35,047 nucleotides of DNA from Actinomycetes bacterium. Its GTDB lineage: Bacteria; Actinomycetota; Acidimicrobiia; Acidimicrobiales; Palsa-688. Positions 7,419 through 15,545 of this stretch are shown here, piece after piece (the stretch's first letter is position 1; every line of letters begins with the position of its first letter). The stretch spans positions 1-35,047 of the forward strand of contig JAJZAM010000011.1 in assembly GCA_021799445.1 (NCBI GenBank), written 5' to 3'. The notes under the pieces are model-generated. The model did not search any database. It saw only the letters and a list, made by a program, of their open reading frames with translations, and was not told where the DNA came from. Position numbers and translations under genes: made by a program.

Positions 7419-8290
7419 CTGTGCGACTCAATGAGCAGAACTTCGAGCGTCTCTTGGAGCTGCTGAAAGCGCGGATCTCGCAGCGTTTCACGCGTCCGAG
7501 GGAATGGAAGATCCACCTCCACGATCCGGTCTATCCTCCCCGGCCGGGTGCTCATGACCGCTACCCGATTGCTCAGCAAGACCGCCTCGTCGACTGAATG
7601 CGTGACCAGTACCGTCGTGACGCCTGCTGTGGCCCAAATATCCGCGAGTTCAAAGTTCAGCCGGCGCCGTGTTATGGCATCGAGCGCACCGAAAGGCTCG
7701 TCGAGCAGGAGCACCTGGGGAGAAAGGGTCAGTGCCCGAGCCAGGGATACCCGCTGGCGCATACCTCCCGAGAGGACCTTGGGTCGGGAAGACTCGAACC
7801 CTTCTAGTCCGGTCAACCCTACCAGGTCCTTGATACGCTGCCGGTCGACCGGCCGACGAGCGAGCTGGAAGGGAAGCGCAAGATTCTGCTCTACCGTGGC
7901 CCACGGGAGCAGGGCGTGATCTTGGAACGCCACCCCGAGCTGATGTCGGTCGGTCAGGTTTTTGGGCGCTTCGCCGCCGACCTCGACGATTCCTGAGGTC
8001 GGATTCTCCAAGCCGCATAGGAGACGAAGCAGCGTGCTCTTCCCGCAGCCGGACGGCCCGATTAAGGACACGAACTCGCCTTGAGCGACCGTAAGACTGA
8101 CGTCTTCGAGCACAACGACCTTGTGTTTGCGTCCCATGGAGAATACCTTGTTAACCCCGTAAACTCCAAGGGCAACGCCTTCGGTGCTCAACGCTTTCTG
8201 CCCTGGTCCGACCGCAGTGTCTGAAGCAGTCGGCGCAGGCCGGCCTTCGACGTAACTTTCCATCGTCCCTCTCGCTTCGATAGGGCTCAC
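7415..8290 (-). CDS. ABC transporter ATP-binding protein (SsuB/TauB-like)
   Basis: A 291-residue ATPase energising the transporter. Walker A is GPSGCGKST (78-86), the Q-loop is AFQDHALLPW (Q123), the signature is LSGGMRQR (173-180), Walker B is VLLLDEP (193-199), and the switch His is H231 in VTHSVDEA. The first 40 residues are an unusual polar extension. The GTG at 8290 overlaps the sulfatase stop (GTGA); the alternative ATG at 8263 (preceded by GAGAGGGA) would remove 9 residues. The family usually serves sulfonates, nitrate or aromatic acids. Being cotranscribed with a sulfatase is the main clue to its cargo. Confidence 0.92.
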   Translation of the reverse strand: MSPIEARGTMESYVEGRPAPTASDTAVGPGQKALSTEGVALGVYGVNKVFSMGRKHKVVVLEDVSLTVAQGEFVSLIGPSGCGKSTLLRLLCGLENPTSGIVEVGGEAPKNLTDRHQLGVAFQDHALLPWATVEQNLALPFQLARRPVDRQRIKDLVGLTGLEGFESSRPKVLSGGMRQRVSLARALTLSPQVLLLDEPFGALDAITRRRLNFELADIWATAGVTTVLVTHSVDEAVLLSNRVAVMSTRPGRIDRIVEVDLPFPRTRETLRDPRFQQLQETLEVLLIESHR

Positions 8291-10575
8291 TGCATGGCCT
8301 CTATCTGGGCAGCCAGCACGGCGTCGTCGACTCCCGATGCGACGAAGTCCAAGGTCACGACCTTGATACGCCCGGCGGGATAAGGGAAATCCCCTCGCGT
8401 GTCATAGGAGTCGGAGACCCGTGAGACGGGGTCGCGTCCCACGTCCAGACCAAAGAAAGCCGGTTGCGACGCTGTGGCAGGTATCATCGTTTGCGCTACT
8501 TTCTGGGAGTCCACAACCAGACTGACGTGGGCTGACCGATCCTCCTCTGCGTCTAAGTCGAACCCGACGACGAGGTCGCCTGTGCCCAAAAGGCCAGGAG
8601 CGAAGCAGGTTGTTCGTTCTCCCAGCAACAGGTGCTCGTAGCACAACTTGCCGTCCAGGATGTAGAGCACGTACCCGCCGTACGACGTGCCGCTTGCTAT
8701 TAAGACCCCCTCATCGGCCGGACGACGGTCTGTGAGCTCCACTCGCAGCCGGACACTTCGGTCTGTCCCCGTCGCCCCCGTGGCGAAGGGCATGTGGCTA
8801 GAGCCGGGATAGATACGCCACGATGACCGCGAGTGACGGGGCGACCCTCGCATGCGGAGCATCTGCTTGAGGGGCCGATCATCGAGCGGGAAGACGCCGT
8901 TGCGCTGCGCTTCGAGGGTCCATCGATTCTTCAGGTCTTCGAGGATGTCGGGGTGCCGATCGGCAACGTCGGCTGCCTCGGCGAAATCGTCGGAGGTATC
9001 GTACAAACGCCACACGTCGTCCTCGTAGGGCTGCCCAGGGGTGTGCCGGGTCACCGCCTTCCACCCGCTGTGCCAGATAGCCCGGTGGCCGACCATCTCG
9101 AAATACTGGGTCCGTTCCCCAGTCGGTGTTCCAGTTTCCCCGCCGAGAATGTTGGCGAGAAGAGACACCCCGTCGAAGTCGAAATCGGCGGGGGATGAGT
9201 GTGCCTCGGAGTTGGCGCCCGACAACCCCAGAGCAGCTTCGACGATCGTGGGTGCGATGTCGGTCACGTGCGAGAACCCGGTTAGCACCGCCCCACGCGC
9301 GTGGACGCCGTTCGGCCAGTGCACGATTAAGGGGGACCGAATCCCGCCCAGATCCACGTACTGCTTGTAGAGGCGAAACGGGGTGTTACCGGCCATAGCC
9401 CATCCAGCGGCGTAGTGCGCTGGTCCGTTTCTTCCTCCGGCTGCGGCCAACCCGTCCACTTCGTGTTCCGCTGCGCGTCGATAGCCGTTGTAGGGCGCGA
9501 CGACGCTGGTGGAGCCTATCCTGCCACCGTCACCTGCCGCCCCGTTGTCCGACAAGACCACGATAATTGTGTCGTCCAGCAGCGACCTCTCCTCGAGCCA
9601 GTCAACTAGCCGGCCGAGTTGGACGTCGGTGTACTCGAGGAAGCCGGCGTAGACGGCCTGCAGGCGAGCTGCGACGAGTCGCTCGTCCTCGCTCAGGTCC
9701 CTCCAGCAGGGTACTTCGGGGTCCGCTTCGGTTAGCTGGGTTCCGGATGGGACAATTCCCTGGTCGATTTGGCGCTTCAGGCGGCTACGACGCGTTTCGT
9801 CCCATCCCGAGGCGAAAGTGGCCTCGTACTTGTCGATGTATTCGGCTGGTGCCTGGAAAGGCGCGTGGGTGGCGCCGAATGCGAGCTCCAAGAAGAAGGG
9901 TGCGTTAGGTCTGAAGCTGAGGTGGTCGCGCAGTAGCCCGATCGATTGGTTGACGAGATCCGCGCTCAGATGGTAGGAGTCGTCGCCGGCAGCGTTCACC
10001 GTCACAGGGGAGTTGTCCCGATAAATCTCAGGCGCGTGCTGGTCCGACGCTCCGGTCATGAACCCGTAGTAACGGTCAAAGCCATGCGACAGGGGCCAGC
10101 TGCGGTACGGCCCAGCGGGAGTTATCTCGTGCTGCGGCGCAAGATGCCACTTACCAACGAGGTAAGTGCCGTAGCCGGCGTCGCGCAGGATTGCGGGCAG
10201 AGTAGGAGTTCCGTCCTCGATCCGGGCCCGGCAGTTGGGATAGCCAGTGTCGGCGACGGCCAAGAAACGCATACCGATTCGATGGTGGTTCCGTCCCGTG
10301 AGAAGGCAGGCCCGGGTCGGAGAGCACAGCGGCGTAACATGAAACGAGTTGAAGCGCAGACCGGCACCGGCCAGACGATCGACCGTGGGTGTCACTATCT
10401 CCGAACCGAAGCATCCGAAATCCGACCAGCCCGTGTCATCAAAAACGACTACCACCACATTAGGGGCTCGCCCGGGCGGGTTTCTATCGTCCGGCCACCA
10501 TGGAACCGATTCCGCTATGGTGGTGCCGATAACCCCTTGGAAGGCCCGACTCTCCGTTGATCTCAGAGCTGACAT
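8287..10575 (-). CDS. Arylsulfatase, long type (formylglycine-dependent, Cys-type)
   Basis: From the ATG at 10575 the protein has about 762 residues. It hydrolyses a sulfate ester using a formylglycine made from Cys84 in the signature CSPTRACLLTGR. Calcium ligands appear as D46-D47 and D343-N344 (LSDNG); K142 and H144 lie in GKWHL and H237 in THAPF. The C-terminal 200 residues (VLIASGTSYGGYVLYILDG, GLDVGRDPVS) match the beta-rich tail of the long bacterial arylsulfatases. No signal peptide is visible, so it is probably cytoplasmic, meaning the sulfated substrate is imported whole. An ATG at 10620 is an alternative start. It follows the GntR gene on the same strand, and its stop overlaps the ATPase start. 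Confidence 0.92.
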   Translation of the reverse strand: MSALRSTESRAFQGVIGTTIAESVPWWPDDRNPPGRAPNVVVVVFDDTGWSDFGCFGSEIVTPTVDRLAGAGLRFNSFHVTPLCSPTRACLLTGRNHHRIGMRFLAVADTGYPNCRARIEDGTPTLPAILRDAGYGTYLVGKWHLAPQHEITPAGPYRSWPLSHGFDRYYGFMTGASDQHAPEIYRDNSPVTVNAAGDDSYHLSADLVNQSIGLLRDHLSFRPNAPFFLELAFGATHAPFQAPAEYIDKYEATFASGWDETRRSRLKRQIDQGIVPSGTQLTEADPEVPCWRDLSEDERLVAARLQAVYAGFLEYTDVQLGRLVDWLEERSLLDDTIIVVLSDNGAAGDGGRIGSTSVVAPYNGYRRAAEHEVDGLAAAGGRNGPAHYAAGWAMAGNTPFRLYKQYVDLGGIRSPLIVHWPNGVHARGAVLTGFSHVTDIAPTIVEAALGLSGANSEAHSSPADFDFDGVSLLANILGGETGTPTGERTQYFEMVGHRAIWHSGWKAVTRHTPGQPYEDDVWRLYDTSDDFAEAADVADRHPDILEDLKNRWTLEAQRNGVFPLDDRPLKQMLRMRGSPRHSRSSWRIYPGSSHMPFATGATGTDRSVRLRVELTDRRPADEGVLIASGTSYGGYVLYILDGKLCYEHLLLGERTTCFAPGLLGTGDLVVGFDLDAEEDRSAHVSLVVDSQKVAQTMIPATASQPAFFGLDVGRDPVSRVSDSYDTRGDFPYPAGRIKVVTLDFVASGVDDAVLAAQIEAMQ

Positions 10576-10630
10576 GAGCGCAACGCCCTCGTCGCCTTGC
10601 GTCGCTTCGCCTCCTCCCATGGCCAAGCGC

Positions 10631-11368
10631 CTAGCGGTGAAGGTTCCGGAGAAGACGCATCGGAAGAACATCCGTGGTGTAGAAGTTCTGCGAATACACC
10701 ACGGTCCGGTCTCGGTCGTCATAGCAAAGTTGAACCGCGCTGATAATCGGGGTGCCAACCGGCCGGCCGAGAGTCTCGGCCACCTCCTCGGAAATGCCTT
10801 CAGCGCGAAGGTGAGCCTCCATCCTCAGGATCCGACAACCGGCGCTTTCGCTCAGGAAACTAATCAGGTCGTGTTCGAGGTCCTTCGTGGCCGTCGGGTC
10901 CACGCGGCGGCCATTGATAACTAGCGGCATCCAATCCCAAAAGCGCACCACCGGATTGCTGTCGGCGGCGAACGTCCTGTCGAGGAACCAGACCGGCTGG
11001 CCCTCGTCGAGGTTGAGGGCGGCCGCTGCTTCGCTCGGGCACGGGCGCTGTTCGATCAGCGCGTTCGGGATGGAGGGGTCGTAACCAGCGGACGTTATGA
11101 GATCTCTTAGCACCGCCCTGAAGTCCTGCCCCATTCCAACCCCCTCTGGCTTCTGGCCTCGGACGAAAGTTCCGACGCCCCACTGCCGGTTGAGCAGACC
11201 TTCGCTCCAAAGGAGCCACAGCGCCTCCCGGACGGTCGTACGGCTGACGCCGAGCCTCTTGGCCAACTCAGTCTCGGACGGAAGGCGGCCGTCCTCCCAC
11301 TCCTCTGTCGCTATGAGAGTGCGCAAATCACCGGCCACCTCGGCCGAGAGAGGACTCTTCCTTGGCAT
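10631..11368 (-). CDS. GntR-family transcriptional regulator, HutC-type with UTRA domain
   Basis: A 245-residue regulator. Residues 7-70 are the winged helix (DGRLPSETELAKRLGVSRTTVREAL, then GVGTFVRG). The remainder is a UTRA-like effector domain (GQPVWFLDRTFAADSNPVV, then YDDRDRTVVYSQNFY); UTRA domains commonly bind sugars, sugar phosphates or related metabolites. The ATG at 11368 has GGGAGGTG upstream; the longer frame to 11482 would run through the promoter region. It is the first gene of the minus-strand arm and is divergent from sulfatase 2. A dre-like palindrome sits 20 bases upstream of the start, so it probably represses both arms and itself until the inducer arrives. Confidence 0.9.
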   Translation of the reverse strand: MPRKSPLSAEVAGDLRTLIATEEWEDGRLPSETELAKRLGVSRTTVREALWLLWSEGLLNRQWGVGTFVRGQKPEGVGMGQDFRAVLRDLITSAGYDPSIPNALIEQRPCPSEAAAALNLDEGQPVWFLDRTFAADSNPVVRFWDWMPLVINGRRVDPTATKDLEHDLISFLSESAGCRILRMEAHLRAEGISEEVAETLGRPVGTPIISAVQLCYDDRDRTVVYSQNFYTTDVLPMRLLRNLHR

Positions 11369-11386
11369 GCCCACCTCCCTAGACAC

Positions 11387-11415
11387 TGGACATCTAGACG
11401 TCCGACCACTAGTAT
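11387..11415 (+). promoter_or_regulatory. Predicted promoter of the plus-strand sulfatase arm
   Basis: TGGACA (11387-11392), 17 bases, TAGTAT (11410-11415). The -35 box overlaps the palindromic operator. Predicted transcription start is about 40 bases before sulfatase 2. Confidence 0.5.
11388..11403. promoter_or_regulatory. 16-bp palindromic operator, probable GntR/HutC-type site
   Basis: GGAC, any base, TCTAGA, any base, GTCC: the arms and centre are perfectly symmetric. The TCTAGA core resembles dre/HutC-type sites (known consensus around GTCTAGAC). It overlaps the -35 box of the plus promoter and the predicted start point of the minus promoter, so one bound repressor could block both. Confidence 0.65.
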
Positions 11416-11442
11416 TTAACCGCGTGGACCGCAGAATGTCAA
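11413..11442 (-). promoter_or_regulatory. Predicted promoter of the GntR-sulfatase-ABC arm
   Basis: On the minus strand TTGACA (11437-11442), 18 bases, TAAATA (11413-11418). The -35 is a perfect match to the housekeeping consensus. The operator at 11388-11403 begins about 10 bases downstream of the -10. Confidence 0.6.
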
Positions 11443-11461
11443 CACGCTCCCGACCAGAAAA

Positions 11462-13000
11462 GTGAGGATGGTGGCCGACCAAGCGATGTCTATACGGAAA
11501 GGGGCGCCGGCACGCCCCAATGTGTTGCTAGTCCTTGCGGACGATCATGCCCAGTGGGCGGCGGGGTGCTACGCCAACCGGGAGATCCGCAGCCCCTCCA
11601 TGGACTATCTCGCCGCGACGGGGGTACGGATGGCGAACGCTTTCACCCCCAGCCCAGTCTGCTCCCCCGCTCGGGCATCGCTTTGGACTGGCAAGATCCC
11701 ATCTCAACACGGGGTCCACGACTACCTAGGTGATGCGGTCGCCGAGGCTGTGGACCGGCCGTGGATGAACGAACACGTGACCCTCGCTGACCGCTTCCAC
11801 AGGGAAGGCTACACGACCGGCCTGGTCGGAAAATGGCACCTCGGCGACTCCAAACACCGTCCGGCCGGCTTCGACTACTGGTACGTCAAGTCCGGACCAT
11901 TGTCGGCGTCGGAGGGGCATGACTCGCCGTGGGCGACGGCCCCGAGGGATCTCGACCGCTACAACCCTCACACTCTCGCCGACCACGCAGTGCACTTCCT
12001 TCGAGAGCGGGATCAGTCGGTACCGTTTTTCTTGACGGTCGGCTTCTTCGCAACCCACAGTCCTTGGTTCGGTCACGCGGAGCGCCTCGTCGACTCGTAC
12101 CGCAAGTGCACCTTCGATGACATCCCGTCCGATCCCGTCCACCCGTTCGGGAGCCTCACCTCCGAGGCCCGCTACGTGACCCGGGATAACCGGACGGAGA
12201 GCCTGGCCCAGTACTACGCCGCCGTCACAGAGATCGACGAGCAGCTAGGTCGGCTTCTCGACGAGCTCGACAGTCAAGGGGTAGCCGACAACACCGTTGT
12301 GGTCTACACCTCCGATCACGGGCTCAACACGGGGCACCACGGGATCTGGGGCAAGGGGAATGCTACGCATCCCTACAACATGGTTGAGGAATCGATCAGG
12401 GTCCCGCTTCTGATCAAGGCACCCGGCCAGACCCTCCCAGGCCAGACCCGGCTAGAACCGGTTACGCACTGCGACTTGCACCTGACCCTGCTGGACCTGG
12501 CCGGGATCACCCCGCAATCAGCGGACCTGGCGAAGCTACCGGGCAGATCCTTCCTCCCCCTGTGCCGAGGGGAGGCCCAAGCCGACTGGCCGCGGATCGT
12601 CTTCGGAGAATACGGAGATCTCCGGATGGCACGTACGGAGCGCTTCAAGCTCATCGTGCGCTTCGGGCGGGGAGACGATGAGCTATTCGACCTCGCAGGC
12701 GACCCGCGAGAAACCTGCAACCTGGCCACCAGCCAGACATACCGCGCCGTCTTGGACGACTTGCGTACCAGCCTGACCTCTTATTTCCAGCGTTGGGAGG
12801 ATCCGACTGTGTCGGGTCTTCGTGTACGCGAACTGCCACGCCACAACATCGAGGAAGATTGGCGCTGCGACCACACACACCCTCTCTATGAACGTCCCCT
12901 GTGGCTGGAGCAGCTCGCCGCAGGCGCCGACAAGATCTCGCGTCCCGGGGTGGACGCCTCCGCTGATGGCGACCGAGCACCGGAAAAGGTGGTCCAATGA
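11462..13000 (+). CDS. Sulfatase (formylglycine-dependent, Cys-type), second copy
   Basis: A 512-residue sulfatase without a signal peptide. The signature is CSPARASLWTGK, with Cys67 the residue converted to formylglycine. D27-D28 and D285-H286 (TSDHG) are the metal-site residues, and GKWHL (K124, H126) is present. The C-terminal part (GEYGDLRMARTERFKLIVR, then ELFDLAGDPRE) is the usual sulfatase ending. The frame opens with GTG at 11462; ATG at 11468, GTG at 11471 and ATG at 11486 are alternatives and none has a strong ribosome site. It is first in the plus-strand arm and ends in an ATGA overlap with sulfatase 3. The substrate is not deducible, but three different sulfatases imply a multiply sulfated compound or several related ones. 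Confidence 0.9.
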   Translation: MRMVADQAMSIRKGAPARPNVLLVLADDHAQWAAGCYANREIRSPSMDYLAATGVRMANAFTPSPVCSPARASLWTGKIPSQHGVHDYLGDAVAEAVDRPWMNEHVTLADRFHREGYTTGLVGKWHLGDSKHRPAGFDYWYVKSGPLSASEGHDSPWATAPRDLDRYNPHTLADHAVHFLRERDQSVPFFLTVGFFATHSPWFGHAERLVDSYRKCTFDDIPSDPVHPFGSLTSEARYVTRDNRTESLAQYYAAVTEIDEQLGRLLDELDSQGVADNTVVVYTSDHGLNTGHHGIWGKGNATHPYNMVEESIRVPLLIKAPGQTLPGQTRLEPVTHCDLHLTLLDLAGITPQSADLAKLPGRSFLPLCRGEAQADWPRIVFGEYGDLRMARTERFKLIVRFGRGDDELFDLAGDPRETCNLATSQTYRAVLDDLRTSLTSYFQRWEDPTVSGLRVRELPRHNIEEDWRCDHTHPLYERPLWLEQLAAGADKISRPGVDASADGDRAPEKVVQ

Positions 13001-14592
13001 CGAGGCGCAACGTGTTGCTGATCACCGTGGACCAGATGCGCCACGACGCCCTGGGAGTGACCGGTAACCCCGTCGTATCGACACCCCACCTGGACGCCCT
13101 CGCCGTCGACGGTGTCCGCTACGAGAGGGCGCACGTGCCGAACGTCACCTGCACGCCGTCACGGTCAAGCCTTCTCACAGGCCAGTATCCCCGGACCCAT
13201 GGCTCCTGGGGTATAGGTGTCCCGCTGCCGGCGGAGGCACCGTCGGTTGCCGAGCACCTCAGCAGGGTCGCAGGCTACCGGACAGGTCTGGTCGGAAAGG
13301 CCCACTTCGAGCCGACGTGGGATCCGGGTTTGCGGTTTGCCGAGAACCGGCTCGCAGCAGACGGTCTCAACGGTCCCTACCGCGGATTTGACTACGTCGC
13401 GTTCGCCGGCCACGGTGGCACCGGCGGCCACTACGGGCGGTGGCTGGCCACCGAGCACCCGGAGTGGAGCGCGGCCTACATGGACCTCTCGGCGCGCTCG
13501 TCCCATCCGACCCGCGGTTTCAGCGAGAGCACCGGCGCACCGGACTTGGTGGCCAACCCGATTCCGACCGAGTTGCACCACACTGCCTGGGTCACCGACG
13601 AGGCGATTCGGTTCATGGATCGCCAGCAGACCAGCACGGCGCCGTGGTTCCTCTGGGTGAGCTATCCCGATCCCCACCATCCATGGGACCCCCCACGCGA
13701 CGAACTCCACAGGGTCCCGTGGCGAGACCGCCCAATCCCCGATTTCTATCCCGGCTCACCGGAACGGGCCGCCCGAGTACTAGCGGGAAAGCCGGCGCAT
13801 TGGATGGGATATTGGAACGGCACGTTCAAGAACGAGTGCAGCCGCGGGGACTGGTCCGCCTCCCAGCTCACCCCGGAGCAGCTGAGAGAAATATCTGCGG
13901 CGGTAGACGTGGAAGTCGAGTTGATAGATGACGGCATCGGCCGGATTCTGTCCAATCTCTCGGCCAGCGGCTGGGACCACAACACCGACATAATCTTCAC
14001 ATCCGACCACGGTGAACTCCAAGGAGAGTTCGGGCTCTTGTTCAAGGGGCCGTTCCACTGCGACGCCCTCATGCGAGTCCCGCTCCTCTGGCGCCCCGCC
14101 CCGGCGGCCGACGTGACCCGGGGTTCTGTCATACAGTCACCGGTCAGGATGATGGATATCGCGGCAACGATCTGCACGTGCGCTGGCCTCGCGGTCCCCG
14201 AGTGGATGGAAGCGATCCCGCTCCCGGTCGACGAGTCCCAGCCGGCCCTACCACTGATCACCGAATACGACAGCCCGTCACCGAACGTCGGCCTGCACCT
14301 CCGCACTGTCCATCTCGACGGCTATACATGCACCGTGTACGAGAAATCCACAGTCGGCGACGGCAGCGGGCTTCAGGTCGACATCCCCGGGTTCACAGTC
14401 GGCGCACCCTCACCGTTCCAGTACCAAGGCGACGAGGGCGAACTCTATGACCTGAGCAACGATCCGGGAGAGCTCCGCAATTTGTGGGATTCGAGCCGTC
14501 ACCGGGAACTTCGAGATGAGCTCGTACGAACCCTCTATGCCAGCCGTCCGGCCCGGCGGCGGGACTGGCCCCGTGTGGAAGCGCCGGTCTGA
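12997..14592 (+). CDS. Sulfatase (formylglycine-dependent, Cys-type), third copy
   Basis: A 531-residue sulfatase. The signature is CTPSRSSLLTGQ with Cys52. The metal site begins D12-Q13 (ITVDQMRHDALG) and includes a later TSDHGE. GKAHF (K101, H103) replaces the GKWHL of the other two, as in choline-sulfatase or heparan-type relatives, so this copy is from a different subfamily. The end reads ELYDLSNDPGELRNLW. It starts within the stop of sulfatase 2 and is followed 5 bases later by the ribokinase. No export signal is seen. Confidence 0.9.
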   Translation: MTRRNVLLITVDQMRHDALGVTGNPVVSTPHLDALAVDGVRYERAHVPNVTCTPSRSSLLTGQYPRTHGSWGIGVPLPAEAPSVAEHLSRVAGYRTGLVGKAHFEPTWDPGLRFAENRLAADGLNGPYRGFDYVAFAGHGGTGGHYGRWLATEHPEWSAAYMDLSARSSHPTRGFSESTGAPDLVANPIPTELHHTAWVTDEAIRFMDRQQTSTAPWFLWVSYPDPHHPWDPPRDELHRVPWRDRPIPDFYPGSPERAARVLAGKPAHWMGYWNGTFKNECSRGDWSASQLTPEQLREISAAVDVEVELIDDGIGRILSNLSASGWDHNTDIIFTSDHGELQGEFGLLFKGPFHCDALMRVPLLWRPAPAADVTRGSVIQSPVRMMDIAATICTCAGLAVPEWMEAIPLPVDESQPALPLITEYDSPSPNVGLHLRTVHLDGYTCTVYEKSTVGDGSGLQVDIPGFTVGAPSPFQYQGDEGELYDLSNDPGELRNLWDSSRHRELRDELVRTLYASRPARRRDWPRVEAPV

Positions 14593-14597
14593 GCGCA

Positions 14598-15545
14598 ATG
14601 GCGGAAAGCCACGATGGCCATCGAACGCATCGGGTCATTGTGGTGGGCTCGGTGAACATCGACTTCTCGATAGCGGCCGACGCCTTGCCGGCTCCTGGTG
14701 AGACGGTACTCGGTCGGGACTTCCGCCGATCGCTTGGTGGCAAGGGCGCCAATCAGGCAGTCGCGGCAAGCCGGTACGGAATCTCAACCGCCCTCGTTGC
14801 AGCGGTGGGTGACGACGATGAAGGCCGGGAGGCCGTCGCTTCTCTTATGTTAGACGGGATAGACACCAGCGGTATCCTCTCCCTACCGGACGAGCACACC
14901 GGAGTCGCACTGATCTCGGTCGACTCGCACGCCCAGAACCAGATCGTCGTAGCCCAGGGTGCCAACGGAAGACTCGGCCGTGAATCGGTACGACGTTCCT
15001 TACTGTCGGCAGCGGACGGCAGTGACCACGTGGCCGTCCTGGCTAGCCTCGAGATACCGCTCGACTCGGTCATCGCTGCCAGCGAAGTCTCCGTCGAACA
15101 AGGCTGGACGCTCGTCGTCAACCCTGCCCCTTACCAGCCCCTACCCTCTGAGGTAATGAGCCGGATCGACGTCCTGACGCCGAACGAGGTGGAGGCGGCC
15201 GCTTTGCTCGGCGGGCCGGACTGGAGCGACGACCCGGCGGCCCTGGCAGGACTCTTTCACTCGGGCGTGAAGGCGCTGGTGGTCACGTTAGGTCCTGCCG
15301 GCGCTGTTGTCATTACGCCCGATACCCGCCACGACGTGCCGGCCCCCCCGGTAACCGCCATAGACGCGACTGGTGCCGGTGACGTTTTCAACGGTGTCCT
15401 GGCGGCGGAGCTTGCATGCGGTAGCAGCCTCGAGGAGGCCGCTCGGGTGAGCGTCACCGCTGCCAGCCTCGCCACCACGCTGCCCGGTGCGCGTACGGCT
15501 CCCCCGCGCGTCGAGGTCATCCGGCTCATGGATTCCCGAGCATGA
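14598..15545 (+). CDS. Ribokinase (PfkB family)
   Basis: A 315-residue sugar kinase that should convert ribose to ribose 5-phosphate with ATP. The N-terminal PfkB signature is GGKGANQAVAA (47-57), after the substrate motif GSVNIDF (17-23). The C-terminal signature is DATGAGDVFNG, with D262 as catalytic base and the Gly/Ala anion hole just before it. These motifs fit RbsK better than other PfkB members, although a modified pentose or another ketose/aldose is possible. It lies 5 bases after sulfatase 3 and its stop overlaps the maturase start. Together with the nucleoside hydrolase it would capture the ribose released from a nucleoside. Confidence 0.88.
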   Translation: MAESHDGHRTHRVIVVGSVNIDFSIAADALPAPGETVLGRDFRRSLGGKGANQAVAASRYGISTALVAAVGDDDEGREAVASLMLDGIDTSGILSLPDEHTGVALISVDSHAQNQIVVAQGANGRLGRESVRRSLLSAADGSDHVAVLASLEIPLDSVIAASEVSVEQGWTLVVNPAPYQPLPSEVMSRIDVLTPNEVEAAALLGGPDWSDDPAALAGLFHSGVKALVVTLGPAGAVVITPDTRHDVPAPPVTAIDATGAGDVFNGVLAAELACGSSLEEAARVSVTAASLATTLPGARTAPPRVEVIRLMDSRA

